Positions 19,849-31,112 are shown, numbered from the stretch's first letter. The stretch is 64,000 nt of DNA from Paenibacillus sp. URB8-2 (GCF_013393385.1 NZ_AP023239.1:5022001-5086000); one strand, 5' to 3'. Program-made: numbers and translations. Notes: generated by a model not told the origin, from the letters alone.

Positions 19849-21027
19849 TCATAGCATATTTTGGAGCAGGCAGACAATAGATTGGGCAGCGATGCCCTCG
19901 CCTCTTCCGGTAAAGCCAAGTTGCTCCGTGGTGGTCGCCTTCACGTTGACCTGAGACGGCTGCGCCTCCAGCGCCCGTGCGATAATCTCCGCCATTTGCG
20001 GAATATAGGGCGCCATCTTCGGTTTCTGGGCGATAATGGTAGAATCGACATTTCCCAGCCGGTAGCCGCGTTCCTTGGCCAGCCCCCAGACATGCTCCAG
20101 CAGCTTCAGGCTGTCCGCATTCTTGAAAGCGGGGTCCGTGTCAGGGAAATGCCGGCCAATATCGCCTAGCCCCAGCGCGCCGAGAATGGCGTCGCTGATC
20201 GCGTGCAGCAGCACATCGGCGTCCGAATGTCCCAGCAGCCCCTTTTCGTACGGAATGGTTACGCCTCCGATGATGCATGGTCGTCCTTCGACCAGCTGAT
20301 GCACGTCAAACCCTTGTCCTACAGCGATCATGCTTGTCCCTCTCTCCTTGAGCGTTACTGTAAATTCCGCATATTCCAAATCATCGGGCGTTGTAATCTT
20401 AATGTTGCCGTAGCTTCCTTCCACTACCGCTACCGGTATTCCTGCCCGCTCCGCGAGGCTGGAATCGTCAGTGCCTACAAATCCTTCCCTGTCCGCAGCT
20501 TCATAAGCTGTCCTCAGCTCTGACAGACGAAAAGTCTGCGGGGTCTGAATCGCCCACAGACTGCGCCGGTCCGGCGTCGAGAGTACTCCGCCCCGATTGT
20601 CCACCAGCTTGATTGTATCCTTCACTGGAACGGCTAGGACGGACGCTCCCGTCCGTCTCGCTTCTTCGTAACAAGACTCAATGTCCGCCGGACGCACAAA
20701 AGGCCTGACTCCGTCATGGACCATTACCCATTCCGTACTCAGTTGCCCCAGTCCGCGGTATACGGAGTGCTGCCGCTCGGCGCCTCCGGCTACGATGGCT
20801 TTTACCTTGCTCAGCCCATATTCTTCTGTCCATTTCCGGCAGCGGTCCAGATCCCCAGCTCCGGTAACGAGCACAATCTCGGAGATCAGTGCGTGCTGCT
20901 GGAATACTTCCAGCGTATGCACAACAATCGGTTTGCCCTGTAGAAGCAAATACTGCTTGCTCTCTTCCGTTCCCATGCGCGTTCCTCTGCCTGCCGCCAC
21001 GACGACGACGCCGACACTGTTTGCCAT
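19849..21027 (-). CDS. ispDF: fused IspD-IspF, methylerythritol phosphate pathway
   Basis: One 392-codon frame carries IspD (residues 1-231; nucleotide motif [24 protein letters not shown]) and IspF (233-392; [30 protein letters not shown]). IspD makes CDP-methylerythritol and IspF cyclises the phosphorylated product to the 2,4-cyclodiphosphate. There is no stop between them: codons for KERGTSM join the parts. That DNA (AAGGAGAGAGGG, about 6 bases before ATG at 20331) is itself a strong ribosome binding site, so separate IspF may also be made. In Bacillus the two genes are distinct. A single-base assembly error removing the frame break is an alternative. Confidence 0.9.
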   Translation of the reverse strand: MANSVGVVVVAAGRGTRMGTEESKQYLLLQGKPIVVHTLEVFQQHALISEIVLVTGAGDLDRCRKWTEEYGLSKVKAIVAGGAERQHSVYRGLGQLSTEWVMVHDGVRPFVRPADIESCYEEARRTGASVLAVPVKDTIKLVDNRGGVLSTPDRRSLWAIQTPQTFRLSELRTAYEAADREGFVGTDDSSLAERAGIPVAVVEGSYGNIKITTPDDLEYAEFTVTLKERGTSMIAVGQGFDVHQLVEGRPCIIGGVTIPYEKGLLGHSDADVLLHAISDAILGALGLGDIGRHFPDTDPAFKNADSLKLLEHVWGLAKERGYRLGNVDSTIIAQKPKMAPYIPQMAEIIARALEAQPSQVNVKATTTEQLGFTGRGEGIAAQSIVCLLQNML

Positions 21028-21150
21028 TCTAGTATGCTCCTGTCCACTTAATTCACGTATATCCCCATCATAACGCGTTTGGCGGGCATTTCCAAGCCTG
21101 ACGGCGCTTTCGGAGCGTCCGCCGGTGTCAGTTGGAAGGGACTCGAACGG

Positions 21151-21190
21151 AAATAAAGAAGGCGTTCAAACGGTTCACCGTTCAAACGCC
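21151..21190 (-). terminator. terminator after yacL
   Basis: On the minus strand a long stem (GGCGTT...AACGCC outer, AACGG/CCGTT inner, a 2x2 internal loop and loop TGAA) is followed by TTCTTTATTTCC. It starts 7 bases after the yacL stop, so ispDF is likely transcribed separately. Confidence 0.75.
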
Positions 21191-21196
21191 CCGGCG

Positions 21197-22285
21197 CTAC
21201 TGCGCTTTTTCCAGAAGCTTCGGCTTGGCAAAAATCATCCGTCCCGCCGATGTCTGCAGCACGCTGGTCACGAGTACCTCCATCGTACTGCCGATGAATT
21301 CGCGGCCGCCCTCCACTACGATCATGGTTCCGTCATCCAGATAAGCGACGCCCTGACCATGCTCCTTGCCGTCCTTGATTACCTGGACGATAATTTCCTC
21401 GCCCGGCAGCACAACCGGCTTCACCGCGTTGGCCAAATCATTGATGTTCAGCACGGAGACGCCCTGCAGCTCGCATACTTTGTTTAAATTGAAGTCGTTG
21501 GTCACGACTTTGCCATGCAGTACCTTTGCCAGCTTCACCAGCTTGCTGTCCACCTCCGAGATTTCCTCGAAATCCCCTTCGTAGATCAGCACCTTAACAT
21601 CCAGCTCTTTTTGAATTTTATTGAGGATATCCAGGCCTCGGCGGCCACGGTTGCGCTTAAGCAAGTCGGATGAGTCCGCTATATGCTGCAGCTCCTCCAG
21701 TACGAATTCAGGGATGACAATCGTTCCCTCGATAAAACCCGTCTTGCAGATATCCGCGATCCGGCCGTCGATAATGACGCTCGTATCAAGAATTTTGTGC
21801 TCCTCTGGCCCCGGGCCTTCCGGCTCCTCAGCCTGGCCGAACCTGCCGGTTGCCCACAGCGCGCCCAGCTCTACCTTTTTTTCCAGGCCGATCCGCAGTC
21901 CAAGATACCCCAGACCCGCCGTGACCGGCACCTGAAGAAGCTCGCCCGCCTTTCCAAGCCACGTCATGCAAGGATAGAGCAGCAGCGACAGCAGCAATCC
22001 TCCGAGCAGCCCCGTCGTCCCGGCAGCCAATTCATCCATCGGCACCCGCGAGCAGTACAGCGCCGCCTCCCGTAGTCTTGCTTCCGCCCAATCTGCGCAT
22101 AACGCCACCGCAAACAAAAAGATAATGGCACCCAGCACCGCAAACATAAGACTTCCTTCAAGCGGCAGGCTGTCTCCCAGCCGGGTCATGCCTTCCGGAA
22201 AATCCCGCTCTGCCGCATGATACAGCGAATAGCCGGCCCAACCTCCGCATAACGCGGCAAATAATAAAATCCATTTTTTCCACAT
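21197..22285 (-). CDS. yacL: membrane PIN-TRAM domain protein YacL
   Basis: A 362-residue protein with about four N-terminal membrane segments (residues 5-140), then a PIN nuclease-like domain ([40 protein letters not shown], with acidic residues typical of the metal site) and a C-terminal TRAM domain ([23 protein letters not shown]) that suggests RNA binding. The family is conserved beside ispD and disA in Firmicutes, but its substrate is unknown. AAAGGAGGTG precedes ATG. It is divergent from the gene at 22542. Confidence 0.88.
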   Translation of the reverse strand: MWKKWILLFAALCGGWAGYSLYHAAERDFPEGMTRLGDSLPLEGSLMFAVLGAIIFLFAVALCADWAEARLREAALYCSRVPMDELAAGTTGLLGGLLLSLLLYPCMTWLGKAGELLQVPVTAGLGYLGLRIGLEKKVELGALWATGRFGQAEEPEGPGPEEHKILDTSVIIDGRIADICKTGFIEGTIVIPEFVLEELQHIADSSDLLKRNRGRRGLDILNKIQKELDVKVLIYEGDFEEISEVDSKLVKLAKVLHGKVVTNDFNLNKVCELQGVSVLNINDLANAVKPVVLPGEEIIVQVIKDGKEHGQGVAYLDDGTMIVVEGGREFIGSTMEVLVTSVLQTSAGRMIFAKPKLLEKAQ

Positions 22286-22462
22286 GGTTTACGCACCTCC
22301 TTTAATCTCACGCCCTATCCCCCAGTATGTTCCAATTTTCAGGACGGTAATCGTGGGAGGCCCAATTTTTTAGCGAGGAAAGACAAAGTGGCGGCTTGTC
22401 GCAATTTGCGGCTTTTTACCCGGTTGAAAAGGAGCTTTTGCGTAGCATATAATGAACTCATT

Positions 22463-22516
22463 CAAGAAGAAACGGCTTCGCCGTCTTTTCAGGGGCGGCA
22501 TCCGTTTCTCGCTTAT
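22463..22516 (+). repeat. dispersed palindromic repeat, copy b (internally deleted)
   Basis: Shares AAGAAGAAACGGCTTCG and GGCATCCGTTTCTCG with copy d at 46.0 kb, then jumps straight to CTTATACTT. The ATATAAG arm of fuller copies is missing. AGAAACGG and CCGTTTCT pair around an inner CGGC-TTC-GCCG hairpin. It ends about 25 bases before the next gene and probably lies in its promoter or leader region. Confidence 0.6.
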
Positions 22517-22541
22517 ACTTCACGAAACGGGGGGAATGGAT

Positions 22542-22937
22542 ATGAGCGCACCAAGTTTGCAGGCTTTTCAGGACCAAGTTTCCGAGCTGCTCCTCAGACA
22601 CCGCAGTCTGCTGGACGTGCTGTCCAAGAACGATCAAAGCAGCGCCTCGGTCAACCGCGCCGTCGTCAAAGCGATCACGGAGTGCGGCTGCATCGAGCTT
22701 CATGCCACCAAGCAGGTATTCGAATCCGGCGTAAGTCTGGAGAAAGCCAAGGAAAAGGCGGGAACCCACGTTCAGGGAGAACTGTGCGAGAACTGCCGCG
22801 AAGTTATCGGTTCCGAGCTTGGCCGGGAGCTGTTCTACATGTCGGCGATGTGCAATTTGCTTGGAATCAATATGGACGAGGTCGTCGTAAAGGAATCGCA
22901 GAAATGCGCAACGCTCGGACTGTTCAACTTGTCGTAA
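22542..22937 (+). CDS. conserved hypothetical cytoplasmic protein
   Basis: A 131-residue protein with no signal peptide or membrane segment. Four cysteine-containing patches are seen (ECGCIELH, LCENCREV, AMCNLL, KCATL), of which CENC could bind metal. The start at 22542 (MSAPSLQAFQDQ) follows GGGGGGAA; a frame opening at 22452 runs through the repeat and is not favoured. Similar small proteins occur in other Paenibacillus genomes as far as I recall, but I cannot assign a function. It is a lone plus-strand gene between yacL and pssA and ends at a bidirectional terminator. Confidence 0.7.
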   Translation: MSAPSLQAFQDQVSELLLRHRSLLDVLSKNDQSSASVNRAVVKAITECGCIELHATKQVFESGVSLEKAKEKAGTHVQGELCENCREVIGSELGRELFYMSAMCNLLGINMDEVVVKESQKCATLGLFNLS

Positions 22938-22979
22938 AGGCCGGATGATGCCGTCATTATTCCGTATACAACCCGCCGT

Positions 22980-23033
22980 AAAAAAAAAACAAGAGCCGGT
23001 TACCACAGCATTCAAGCGTGGAACCGGCTCTTT
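22980..23033. terminator. bidirectional rho-independent terminator
   Basis: AAGAGCCGGTT and AACCGGCTCTT form a long stem, extended by CCAC/GTGG across a bulge. On the plus strand it is followed by TTATT; on the minus strand by a run of about ten T. It ends both the plus-strand gene at 22542 and, more strongly, pssA from the other side. Confidence 0.9.
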
Positions 23034-23049
23034 ATTAAAATTCGGCATC

Positions 23050-23790
23050 TTATCCGTTCTTGGAATGATACGCCTCTTCGTCCGAACGATGTCTTCTGTT
23101 GCGGCGACGGCGTCTGGCTGCCAGTCTGTCAAAGTTCTGCTTTAAGCCGTACAAGGCGTACAGGGCCAGCAGGACAAAAATCATTTTGGAAATCTGCTCG
23201 GGAAAAACAACAGCAACCGCGACGGCGATCACAATTACGACCGGCGCTCCGATGACCGCTTTTTTCGGCAAGCCGATCTTTTTGAAATTCGGATACTTCA
23301 CTGTGCTGACCATCAAGTACGACAGCAGCAGCGTAGCGACAATCATGAAAGGAGGCGATACATCCTTATGGAACAGGGACAGCGTAGCCAGTACGCCGCC
23401 GGCTGCCGGAATAGGCAGGCCTATAAAGTAACCGGGAATGCCCGGACGAACGTTGAAACGGGCCAAGCGAAGCGCGCCGAACATCGGGAAAATGGCTGTA
23501 ACCGGCCAGGCCAGTGCATTATTCAAATCGTGCAGGCTAGTCACGTACATGATGAGAGCGGGTGCGACGCCAAAGGAAACGACATCCGACAGCGAGTCCA
23601 GCTCTTTGCCGAATTCGCTCTCCGCGCCAAGGGCACGGGCTACGCGTCCGTCCAGTCCATCGGCAAGCATTGCGATGATAACCATAATCGCCGCCATGCC
23701 GATTTTACCGTCGAGCGCCATCATGATGCCGAACATTCCGAGCAGCAAATTGCCCAACGTAAATAGACTCGGAATCGATTTTTGTATCAT
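23050..23790 (-). CDS. pssA: CDP-diacylglycerol-serine O-phosphatidyltransferase
   Basis: A 246-residue polytopic enzyme making phosphatidylserine from CDP-diacylglycerol and serine, the precursor of phosphatidylethanolamine. The CDP-alcohol phosphotransferase signature is intact: DGLDGRVARALG, then EFGKELDSLSD (about residues 44-70), with the aspartates that bind the metal ions. Around six to eight hydrophobic segments follow. A basic tail (ARRRRRNRRHR) ends the protein. It follows disA by 65 bases. Confidence 0.93.
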   Translation of the reverse strand: MIQKSIPSLFTLGNLLLGMFGIMMALDGKIGMAAIMVIIAMLADGLDGRVARALGAESEFGKELDSLSDVVSFGVAPALIMYVTSLHDLNNALAWPVTAIFPMFGALRLARFNVRPGIPGYFIGLPIPAAGGVLATLSLFHKDVSPPFMIVATLLLSYLMVSTVKYPNFKKIGLPKKAVIGAPVVIVIAVAVAVVFPEQISKMIFVLLALYALYGLKQNFDRLAARRRRRNRRHRSDEEAYHSKNG

Positions 23791-23855
23791 TTCGTCACCT
23801 CTATATTATTCGATCAAGTCTTCAATGTCTCCAACAATACGTGATTGTATGATAT

Positions 23856-24929
23856 TTACATTTGCCTGTCAATAAGAACTTGCTTTTGCAGCCGTTTTAA
23901 TCCGTCCTGGATCCCCCGGGCCCGCGCTTCCCCGATTCCATCAACCTCATCCAGGTCCGCTATGCTCGCTGTCATCAGATTGGGCAGCATTTCAAAACGT
24001 TCCACCAAATTATGGATGATGACATTGGGCAGCCGCGGAATTTTGTTAAGCAGCCGGTAGCCGCGAGGTGTGACAGACTCTTCAGAAGTCACCGCAGTGA
24101 CGGAAAAACCGAGCAGCCGGGCAATATGATTGTCGTCCATCAGTTCGTCATCGCTCGCTCGCTTCAGGCCGGCAATGATTTCGCGGATTTTATCCTCTTC
24201 CTCTTCTCTTGCATAGTCTCTGTATAAAAGCCAGGCTTCTTCCTCGGTATTCCCAACCAGTTCTTCCATCTGCATGCTGATCAGGCGCCCTTCGTTGCCG
24301 AGCTCTGTGATGTAGCGTTTGATCTCCGTCTTAATCCGGAGCACCATCTCCACGCGCTGGATAACGCCGACCACTTCAGGCACGCTTACAATGCCCTCGT
24401 ATTCGGAGGCGGACAGGTTCGTCAGCGATTGGTTAAGCACCGCCTTGTACTTCTCCAATGTCTGAATTGCCTGATTGGCCTTCGTCAAAATGACGCCGAT
24501 GTCTTTGAGCGCATAGCGGATGGAGCCCTGATAGAGCGTGATGATATTGCGCCGCTGCGAAATGGAGACGACCAGCTTCCCGGTCTGTTTTGCAACCCTT
24601 TCAGCTGTCCGGTGGCGGATTCCGGTCTCGATCGAGGAAATCGATGAATCGGGAATCAGTTGGGTGTTGGCGTACAGGATACGTTTTAGATCTTCGCTTA
24701 AAATGATCGCGCCGTCCATCTTGGCCAGTTCGTATAAATAGTTCGGCGAGAAATCGCAATTGATGGAAAAGCCTCCTTCCACCACCTCCATGACCTCGGG
24801 ACTGTAGCCTACGACAATCAGCGCGCCCGTCTTGGCCCGCAGCACATTTTCCAATCCATCCCTAAACGATGTGCCCGGTGCGGCTAGCCTGAGCAGTTCG
24901 TTCATATTTTCCAATTGGTGGTCTTTCAT
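23856..24929 (-). CDS. disA: diadenylate cyclase and DNA-scanning protein DisA
   Basis: A 357-residue DisA. The N-terminal DAC domain holds the catalytic DGA (residues 72-74) and RHRTAER (105-111) motifs that make cyclic di-AMP from two ATP. A helical linker and C-terminal helix-hairpin-helix domain ([23 protein letters not shown]) bind branched DNA. It signals DNA integrity before sporulation in B. subtilis. AGGGGGCAG precedes ATG, and radA ends only 11 bases upstream, so radA-disA form an operon as in Bacillus. Confidence 0.96.
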   Translation of the reverse strand: MKDHQLENMNELLRLAAPGTSFRDGLENVLRAKTGALIVVGYSPEVMEVVEGGFSINCDFSPNYLYELAKMDGAIILSEDLKRILYANTQLIPDSSISSIETGIRHRTAERVAKQTGKLVVSISQRRNIITLYQGSIRYALKDIGVILTKANQAIQTLEKYKAVLNQSLTNLSASEYEGIVSVPEVVGVIQRVEMVLRIKTEIKRYITELGNEGRLISMQMEELVGNTEEEAWLLYRDYAREEEEDKIREIIAGLKRASDDELMDDNHIARLLGFSVTAVTSEESVTPRGYRLLNKIPRLPNVIIHNLVERFEMLPNLMTASIADLDEVDGIGEARARGIQDGLKRLQKQVLIDRQM

Positions 24930-24940
24930 TTTTCTGCCCC

Positions 24941-26308
24941 CTAATCTAACGCGACCGCTAATGCGTCTGCTACAGTATTCACTCCGATAATCTGTATATC
25001 CTGCGGATGCTTCCAGCCCTTCAGGCTCTTCTCGGGCATAATGACCCGCCGGAACCCCAGTTTGGCCGCTTCTTTGACGCGCGTTTCCGCTCGGGAGACG
25101 CCTCTTACTTCACCCGTTAGCCCGACCTCTCCGAAGAACACATCGTACGCCTTCGTCGGGATGTCACGAAAACTGGAAGCAATGCTGACCGCAACTGCCA
25201 AGTCAATGGCAGGCTCATCCAGCTTCACCCCGCCCGCGACATTCAGATAGGCATCCTGATTCTGCAGGAACATGCCCATCCGCTTCTCCAGGACGGCTAT
25301 AATAAGCGCCATCCTTTGGTTATCAAGTCCGGTGGACATCCGCCGCGGGGAAGGAAAATGCGTGGCGGCAACGAGCGCCTGCAGCTCGACCAGTACCGGC
25401 CGCGTGCCTTCCATACTGGCTACGACCGTGGAGCCCGCTACTCCAAGGGGCCGCTCGGACAAGAATAGCTCGGACGGATTTTCAACCTCGGACAAGCCGA
25501 TTTCGCCCATTTCGAAAATGCCGATTTCATTCGTCGAACCGAAACGGTTCTTGACCGCCCGCAGCAGCCGGTACGTGTGATGGCGCTCGCCCTCGAAATA
25601 CAACACGCAGTCGACCATATGCTCAAGCATCCGGGGCCCGGCAATTGCTCCTTCCTTGGTCACATGACCGACCAGCACGGTGGCGATGCCGCGAATTTTG
25701 GCGATCCGCATGAATCTTGTCGTACATTCGCGAACCTGCGACACGCTTCCCGGCGCACTTGTCACTTCAGGCAGAAACACCGTCTGTATGGAGTCGATAA
25801 CCAGGAACTGAGGCTGAATGGCCTCAATCGCTTCCTCGATCGATTCCATATTCGTCTCGCACAGCACATACAGTTCGGATGACAACGCCCCGAGCCGGTC
25901 CGCCCGCAGCCGGGTCTGACGTACCGATTCTTCTCCAGAGATATACAGCACTCGCAGTCCCTGCGTAGTCAGCGCATGGGAGGTCTGCAGCAGCAGCGTC
26001 GATTTACCAATGCCGGGATCGCCGCCGACGAGCACCAGCGAGCCTGGAACAATCCCTCCGCCCAGCACCCGGTTAAGTTCGCCGATGCCGGTTAAGATGC
26101 GGGGTTCCTGATCACTTTCTATATTTATGATGGACTGGGGCTTTTCTTTACTATGAAAAACGGGAGTATTCATCCCCTGTGTTTTGACTACGCTTTCCGT
26201 TTCTTCTACCATGCTGTTCCAAGCTTGGCAGCCCGGGCATTTTCCGAGCCACTTCGGTGACTCGTATCCGCACTCGGTGCAGTGAAATTTCGTTTTAGTC
26301 TTAGCCAT
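24941..26308 (-). CDS. radA: DNA repair protein RadA
   Basis: A 455-residue RadA/Sms, a RecA-like branch-migration helicase. In order: a four-cysteine zinc finger (C10, C13, C24, C27), Walker A GDPGIGKS (96-103), the KNRFG motif typical of RadA, and a C-terminal Lon-protease-like domain ([17 protein letters not shown] through SIASSFRD) lacking peptidase activity. The start at 26308 follows GAAGGAGA. It precedes disA and is known in B. subtilis to affect DisA activity. Confidence 0.95.
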   Translation of the reverse strand: MAKTKTKFHCTECGYESPKWLGKCPGCQAWNSMVEETESVVKTQGMNTPVFHSKEKPQSIINIESDQEPRILTGIGELNRVLGGGIVPGSLVLVGGDPGIGKSTLLLQTSHALTTQGLRVLYISGEESVRQTRLRADRLGALSSELYVLCETNMESIEEAIEAIQPQFLVIDSIQTVFLPEVTSAPGSVSQVRECTTRFMRIAKIRGIATVLVGHVTKEGAIAGPRMLEHMVDCVLYFEGERHHTYRLLRAVKNRFGSTNEIGIFEMGEIGLSEVENPSELFLSERPLGVAGSTVVASMEGTRPVLVELQALVAATHFPSPRRMSTGLDNQRMALIIAVLEKRMGMFLQNQDAYLNVAGGVKLDEPAIDLAVAVSIASSFRDIPTKAYDVFFGEVGLTGEVRGVSRAETRVKEAAKLGFRRVIMPEKSLKGWKHPQDIQIIGVNTVADALAVALD

Positions 26309-26435
26309 AAACTCTCCTTCGGACAGATTAACCATGCCGCCATTTCTTCAAATCGCGGATATTTTCCTGTCAATCAAAGTTTACCATTTAAGGGCTGTGA
26401 ACGAAAGAGCAATTGGGAAATGGAAGGATTCCAAT

Positions 26436-26474
26436 TAAAAAGAAGAGCCCCTTCCTTAATCGGAAGCAGGCTCT
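26436..26474 (-). terminator. terminator after clpC
   Basis: AGAGCC...TTCC and GGAA...GGCTCT pair, followed by TCTTTTTAAT on the minus strand. It lies 41 bases after the clpC stop and separates the heat-shock operon from radA-disA. Confidence 0.8.
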
Positions 26475-26514
26475 CCTTACTATGGTTGCCTATATATCAC
26501 TTCAGGCCGTAATC

Positions 26515-28968
26515 TTATTCTCCGTCCTTCTCCAGCGATACCGGCTCTTTCTTGCTCACGGACAGTTCGCCGTTCTCTTCATCGATCTTCAGCAAATCGC
26601 CCTTGGCGATATTGCCTCTCAGCATCTCCTCGGACAGGCGGTCCTCAATATGCTTCTGGATCGCGCGGCGCAGCGGACGTGCGCCGAAGGCTGGATCAAA
26701 GCCTTCTTTGGCCAGGAAAGCTTTCGCGTTGTCCGTCAGCTCGAAGTCGACGTCATATTCACGCAGCCGCTTGCGCAGCTCTTCGGACATCAGTGTAACG
26801 ATCTGTGCGATATGCTTCTCTTCCAGGGAGTGGAAGACGATGATCTCGTCGATCCGGTTCAGGAACTCCGGACGGAAGCTCTTCTTCAGTTCGTCCATGA
26901 CCTTGCCTTTCATGCTGGAGTATTCAGCCCCGGCATCCTGCACGGCGGTAAAGCCGAGCGTGGAATTCCGTTTAATTGCTTGCGCACCGACGTTCGAGGT
27001 CAGAATAATCAGCGTATTGCGGAAATCGACCACGCGTCCTTTGGAATCGGTCAGACGGCCGTCTTCCAGCACTTGCAGCAGAATGTTGAATACTTCAGGG
27101 TGGGCTTTCTCGATTTCATCGAGCAGGACCACCGAGTATGGCTTGCGGCGTACCTTCTCGGTAAGCTGTCCGCCTTCCTCATAACCGACATATCCCGGAG
27201 GCGCCCCTACAAGGCGGGAAGTGGAGTGTTTCTCCATGTACTCCGACATATCGATACGGATAACGGCGTTCTCGTCGCCGAACATCGCCTCGGCGAGCGC
27301 GCGTGCCAGCTCCGTCTTACCAACCCCGGTAGGGCCGAGAAAAATGAAGGAGCCCATCGGACGCTTCGGATCTTTCAGACCGGCGCGTGCCCGGCGGATG
27401 GCCCGACTGACCGCTTTGACGGCTTCATCTTGGCCGATTACCCGATCATGCAGCAGAGCTTCCATATTAAGCAGGCGTTCCGTTTCTTCCTCTTTCAGCT
27501 TGCTGACCGGAATGCCGGTCCAGCTTGCCACCACTTGGGCGATATCCTCAGGCGTAACCTCGGAATCGGTACGGCCTTGTTTCTCTTTCCATTGATTCTT
27601 CGTTGTATCGAGCTCTTCACGGATTTTTTGCTCCGTATCACGAAGGGCAGCCGCTTTCTCGAACTCCTGACTTTGAACAGCGGCGTCTTTTTCCTTGCGG
27701 ATATCGTCCAGCCGCGTTTCCAGTTCTTTCAAATTCGGCGGAATCGTGTAAGAGTTCAGTCTTACTTTGGAGCCCGCCTCATCAATAAGGTCGATCGCTT
27801 TGTCCGGCAGGAAACGGTCGGTGATATAGCGGTCGGACAGTTTCACCGCCTGAACGATTGCCTCATCCGTAATTTTCACACGGTGATGGGCTTCATAGCG
27901 GTCACGCAGGCCGTAAAGGATTTGAACGGCTTCATCCGGAGTAGGCTGATCTACCGTGATTGGTTGGAAACGACGTTCCAGAGCCGCATCCTTCTCGATG
28001 TACTTACGGTACTCGTCCAGCGTTGTCGCGCCGATGCATTGCAGCTCGCCGCGGGCCAGCGCGGGTTTCAGGATGTTGGAGGCGTCAATCGCGCCCTCAG
28101 CTCCGCCTGCACCGATCAGCGTATGCAATTCGTCGATGAAGAGCACAATGTTGCCCGCCTGGCGAATTTCGTCCATGATCTTTTTGAGACGATCTTCGAA
28201 CTCACCGCGATATTTGGTGCCGGCAACGACTGAGCCCATATCCAGCGTCATTACACGCTTGTCGCGCAGTGTTTCGGGAATCTCGTTATTGATAATCTTT
28301 TGCGCCAGGCCTTCGGCGATCGCCGTTTTACCTACCCCTGGCTCGCCGATCAGCACCGGATTATTCTTCGTCCGGCGGCTCAGCACCTGAATGACGCGTT
28401 CGATCTCTTTGCTGCGCCCGATAACCGGGTCCAGATGACCGTCTTTGGCATAAGCCGTCAGGTCGCGGGCCAATCCGTCTAGCGTCGGTGTGCTGACATT
28501 GGACGGGCCGCCGCTGTGGCTCGAAGCGGACTCGCTGCTGCCGAGCAGCTGCAGAACTTGCTGGCGAGCCTTATTCAGGCTGATTCCAAGGTTGTTCAGG
28601 ACGCGTGCCGCTACGCCTTCTCCCTCGCGAATGAGTCCGAGCAGGATGTGCTCCGTGCCAACGTAAGTGTGACCCAGCTTGCGGGCTTCATCCATCGACA
28701 GCTCGATAACCTTTTTGGCGCGTGGAGTGTACGCGATGTTCGTCGGCTGCTCTTGCCCTCTGCCGATCAGCGTTTCAACCTCATCCTGAATTTTTTCCAG
28801 GCCGAGGCCAAGAGCGATCAATGCTTTGGCGGCGATGCCGTCGCCCTCGCGGATAAGTCCTAGCAAAATATGTTCTGTGCCGATATTATTGTGTCCCAGC
28901 CGAACGGCTTCTTCCTGTGCCAGCGCAAGCACTTTTTGCGCGCGTTCCGTAAATCTGCCAAACATCAT
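26515..28968 (-). CDS. clpC: ATP-dependent unfoldase ClpC
   Basis: An 817-residue Hsp100. Two N-terminal Clp repeats (adaptor and phospho-arginine docking), AAA1 with GEPGVGKT, a UVR/linker region ([30 protein letters not shown]), AAA2 with GPTGVGKT and arginine fingers, and a short charged tail. ClpC feeds ClpP with damaged or arginine-phosphorylated proteins. The start at 28968 gives [11 protein letters not shown], as in B. subtilis, after GGAGGTG; the frame extends further but inside mcsB. Fourth gene of the CtsR operon. Confidence 0.97.
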   Translation of the reverse strand: MMFGRFTERAQKVLALAQEEAVRLGHNNIGTEHILLGLIREGDGIAAKALIALGLGLEKIQDEVETLIGRGQEQPTNIAYTPRAKKVIELSMDEARKLGHTYVGTEHILLGLIREGEGVAARVLNNLGISLNKARQQVLQLLGSSESASSHSGGPSNVSTPTLDGLARDLTAYAKDGHLDPVIGRSKEIERVIQVLSRRTKNNPVLIGEPGVGKTAIAEGLAQKIINNEIPETLRDKRVMTLDMGSVVAGTKYRGEFEDRLKKIMDEIRQAGNIVLFIDELHTLIGAGGAEGAIDASNILKPALARGELQCIGATTLDEYRKYIEKDAALERRFQPITVDQPTPDEAVQILYGLRDRYEAHHRVKITDEAIVQAVKLSDRYITDRFLPDKAIDLIDEAGSKVRLNSYTIPPNLKELETRLDDIRKEKDAAVQSQEFEKAAALRDTEQKIREELDTTKNQWKEKQGRTDSEVTPEDIAQVVASWTGIPVSKLKEEETERLLNMEALLHDRVIGQDEAVKAVSRAIRRARAGLKDPKRPMGSFIFLGPTGVGKTELARALAEAMFGDENAVIRIDMSEYMEKHSTSRLVGAPPGYVGYEEGGQLTEKVRRKPYSVVLLDEIEKAHPEVFNILLQVLEDGRLTDSKGRVVDFRNTLIILTSNVGAQAIKRNSTLGFTAVQDAGAEYSSMKGKVMDELKKSFRPEFLNRIDEIIVFHSLEEKHIAQIVTLMSEELRKRLREYDVDFELTDNAKAFLAKEGFDPAFGARPLRRAIQKHIEDRLSEEMLRGNIAKGDLLKIDEENGELSVSKKEPVSLEKDGE

Positions 28969-29003
28969 AAGTCTGCACCTCCATAAATAATAAATATTTA
29001 TAA

Positions 29004-30068
29004 TTAATGTGTGGTCCCCAACGTTTCCCGGAGCAGCTTCGCCCGGTACATATCGCATTCGGTTGAGCTCAGCTTATCGCCAAAGATGTTCTGCAGAAAT
29101 CCAGGCTGCGTCTTGACGTTCAGCTCATTGAGCACCGAGATGGATGGAGCTTTCAGAATTCCCAAATCCAAGCCGAGCCGTACATCCGACAGACGCTGGG
29201 AAGCTTCTTTTAGATCCATTACGGCCGCATAAGACAAAATGCCGTACGACCGCATGATACGGTCAGTGATCCGGAGCGCGGAATCCGTCAGCAGCCGCTG
29301 GCGCGCATTGCGTTCATGCTCGATAATCTGGATAGCCACACTGTGCAAGTTGTCGATAATTTCCGCTTCGGTCTGCCCCAGTGTAATCTGGTTGGAAATC
29401 TGAAAAATATTCCCGGCGGCTTCGCTGCCTTCCCCGTAAATGCCTCTCACCGTAAGCCCCACCTGATTGACGGCCGAGAGAATACGGTTGATCTGCTTGG
29501 TCATGACAAGCGCCGGAAGATGCATCATAACCGAAGCGCGAAGACCTGTGCCGACATTGGTCGGGCAGCTGGTCAAATAGCCTCTTCTGTCATCAAAAGC
29601 GTAATCAATCGACGATTCGAAAATATCATCGATGGCGGTAGCCCGTTCCCAGGCCTCGCGAACCTGAAATCCGGGAAACAAACATTGAATACGAAGATGG
29701 TCTTCTTCATTTATCATGATGCTGACCGACTCGTCTTCATTCAGCAGCACCGCTCCGCCGCGGGAGTCATTGGCAAGGTTGGGACTAATCAGATGCTTTT
29801 CAACCAACACCTTCTTATCCAGCTCCTCCAGCTCGTCAAGCTTAAGCAGCTGAAATGAGCCGTATCCCGTTTCCTGGTCCTGATCAATTACCGGAGTCAG
29901 AACATCCAAGACTTCCTCGGCCTGGCTCTTCGTTGCCAGAAGAGGAAAAGGGTGATGCTGTATATTGCGGGCGATGCGCACACGGCTGCTGATTACAATC
30001 TCGGAGTGGCTGCCACCGCTGCGCATCCATTCGCTGAGCGCTTGTTCGGTAAACCGGAGATTTGGCAT
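29004..30068 (-). CDS. mcsB: protein arginine kinase McsB
   Basis: A 354-residue ATP:guanido phosphotransferase-fold enzyme. The phosphagen kinase signature [12 protein letters not shown] and the SSRVRIARN and [10 protein letters not shown] segments are present. McsB phosphorylates arginines, inactivates CtsR and marks proteins for ClpCP. The AGGGGGAATGCCCG sequence provides a ribosome binding site. It follows mcsA by 29 bases, whose product activates it. Confidence 0.95.
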   Translation of the reverse strand: MPNLRFTEQALSEWMRSGGSHSEIVISSRVRIARNIQHHPFPLLATKSQAEEVLDVLTPVIDQDQETGYGSFQLLKLDELEELDKKVLVEKHLISPNLANDSRGGAVLLNEDESVSIMINEEDHLRIQCLFPGFQVREAWERATAIDDIFESSIDYAFDDRRGYLTSCPTNVGTGLRASVMMHLPALVMTKQINRILSAVNQVGLTVRGIYGEGSEAAGNIFQISNQITLGQTEAEIIDNLHSVAIQIIEHERNARQRLLTDSALRITDRIMRSYGILSYAAVMDLKEASQRLSDVRLGLDLGILKAPSISVLNELNVKTQPGFLQNIFGDKLSSTECDMYRAKLLRETLGTTH

Positions 30069-30097
30069 CGGGCATTCCCCCTATATATCTTAAGACT

Positions 30098-30622
30098 TTA
30101 CTCTTGTGCAATTTCTTTTTCAAGTTTGCGGATCTGATCCCTGATCTCGGCTGCTCTTTCGAACTCCTCCTGCACGATGGCTTGCTGCAGCTGCTCCTTC
30201 AGTTCATCGATTTGCCGCCTAAACTGAATTCGCGCTCCGGCACGTTTAGGAATCTTGCCGACATGGCTCGTGCTGCCGTGCACTCTTTTGAAGAGCGGGT
30301 CGAGGCCCTTGTCAAAATATTTGTAACAGGAACTGCATCCGAAGCGCCCGAGCTTGCTGAACTGCCCGTAGGTCATGCCGCATTCCTCGCAGCGAACGTC
30401 TTGAACCGTCGAAGCAGCGGCGGATTTCCCTTTGCCAGCAGCCTCCAGATCCAGTAAGCCGGAAAGCAGGCTGTGAATGGAGAAACCGCCGGACGTACCG
30501 GGAATCAATTCTCCTTTTTCCCTTGCACAGCTCTCGCAAATATGAAATTCCGTCTTCTCTCCATTCACAATCTTAGTGAAATGAAGCGTAGCCGGTCTTA
30601 CACCGCACTCTTGGCAAACCAT
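30098..30622 (-). CDS. mcsA: McsA, activator of McsB
   Basis: A 174-residue protein with two CxxC pairs at the N-terminus (CQEC, CESC), two more in the middle (CEEC, CSSC) and a C-terminal UVR motif (QLQQAIVQEEFERAAEIRDQIRKLEKE). This is the McsA layout; the zinc sites allow it to sense thiol or metal stress. It partners McsB and ClpC. AAAGAGGG precedes ATG. Confidence 0.94.
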   Translation of the reverse strand: MVCQECGVRPATLHFTKIVNGEKTEFHICESCAREKGELIPGTSGGFSIHSLLSGLLDLEAAGKGKSAAASTVQDVRCEECGMTYGQFSKLGRFGCSSCYKYFDKGLDPLFKRVHGSTSHVGKIPKRAGARIQFRRQIDELKEQLQQAIVQEEFERAAEIRDQIRKLEKEIAQE

Positions 30623-30650
30623 TTTACGAAACCCTCTTTCTCACACCGAT

Positions 30651-31112
30651 TTATTTGCTAAGCAATGAGATCAGCATCGCCTTCATCATCTTGGAACGAA
30701 TCTCGTCCCGATGGGGAAGCTTGACCGCAATGCATTCACGCGAAATGGCGGCGCGCATAAGGCAGGCTTCGCGTCTGGTCATAAAGCCGGCTTCTTCAAG
30801 CTGATAAATGAGTCCCTCAGCCGTGCTCTGGTCGATGCCCGAGCCGATAGTTTGGTTAAGGTGCGTATGCAGCGCAGAGTGCTGCGGAAGCTCAATACGC
30901 TGAATGCGGATATATCCGCCACCGCCGCGTTTGCTCTCCACCAAATAGCCCTTTTCAAGTGTAAAGCGGGTGCTGATTACATAATTGATCTGGGAGGGTA
31001 CACAGGAGAAGTGGTCTGCCAGATCGTTGCGTTGAATTTCTACTGTGCCTTCGGGACTTTCATGCAAAATATTCTTCAGATATTGTTCAATGATATCAGA
31101 GATATTGCGCAT
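30651..31112 (-). CDS. ctsR: heat-shock repressor CtsR
   Basis: A 153-residue CtsR with the winged helix-turn-helix including the glycine-rich wing SKRGGGGYIRI that both reads DNA and senses temperature. The opening RNISDIIEQYLKNIL and C-terminal RDEIRSKMMKAMLISLL match the family. The start at 31112 lies 7 bases after GGAGG. It represses its own operon through the heptad operator at 31354-31370. Confidence 0.95.
   Translation of the reverse strand: MRNISDIIEQYLKNILHESPEGTVEIQRNDLADHFSCVPSQINYVISTRFTLEKGYLVESKRGGGGYIRIQRIELPQHSALHTHLNQTIGSGIDQSTAEGLIYQLEEAGFMTRREACLMRAAISRECIAVKLPHRDEIRSKMMKAMLISLLSK

Noticed and set aside
23368..23766. 132-codon plus-strand open frame opposite pssA
   Set aside because: Polar, Arg/Gln/His-rich translation typical of an antisense frame; pssA motifs are clear on the minus strand.
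26413..28233. 606-codon plus-strand open frame opposite clpC
   Set aside because: It is a mirror of the GC-biased clpC coding strand; it has no recognisable protein similarity or ribosome binding site, and clpC is certain.
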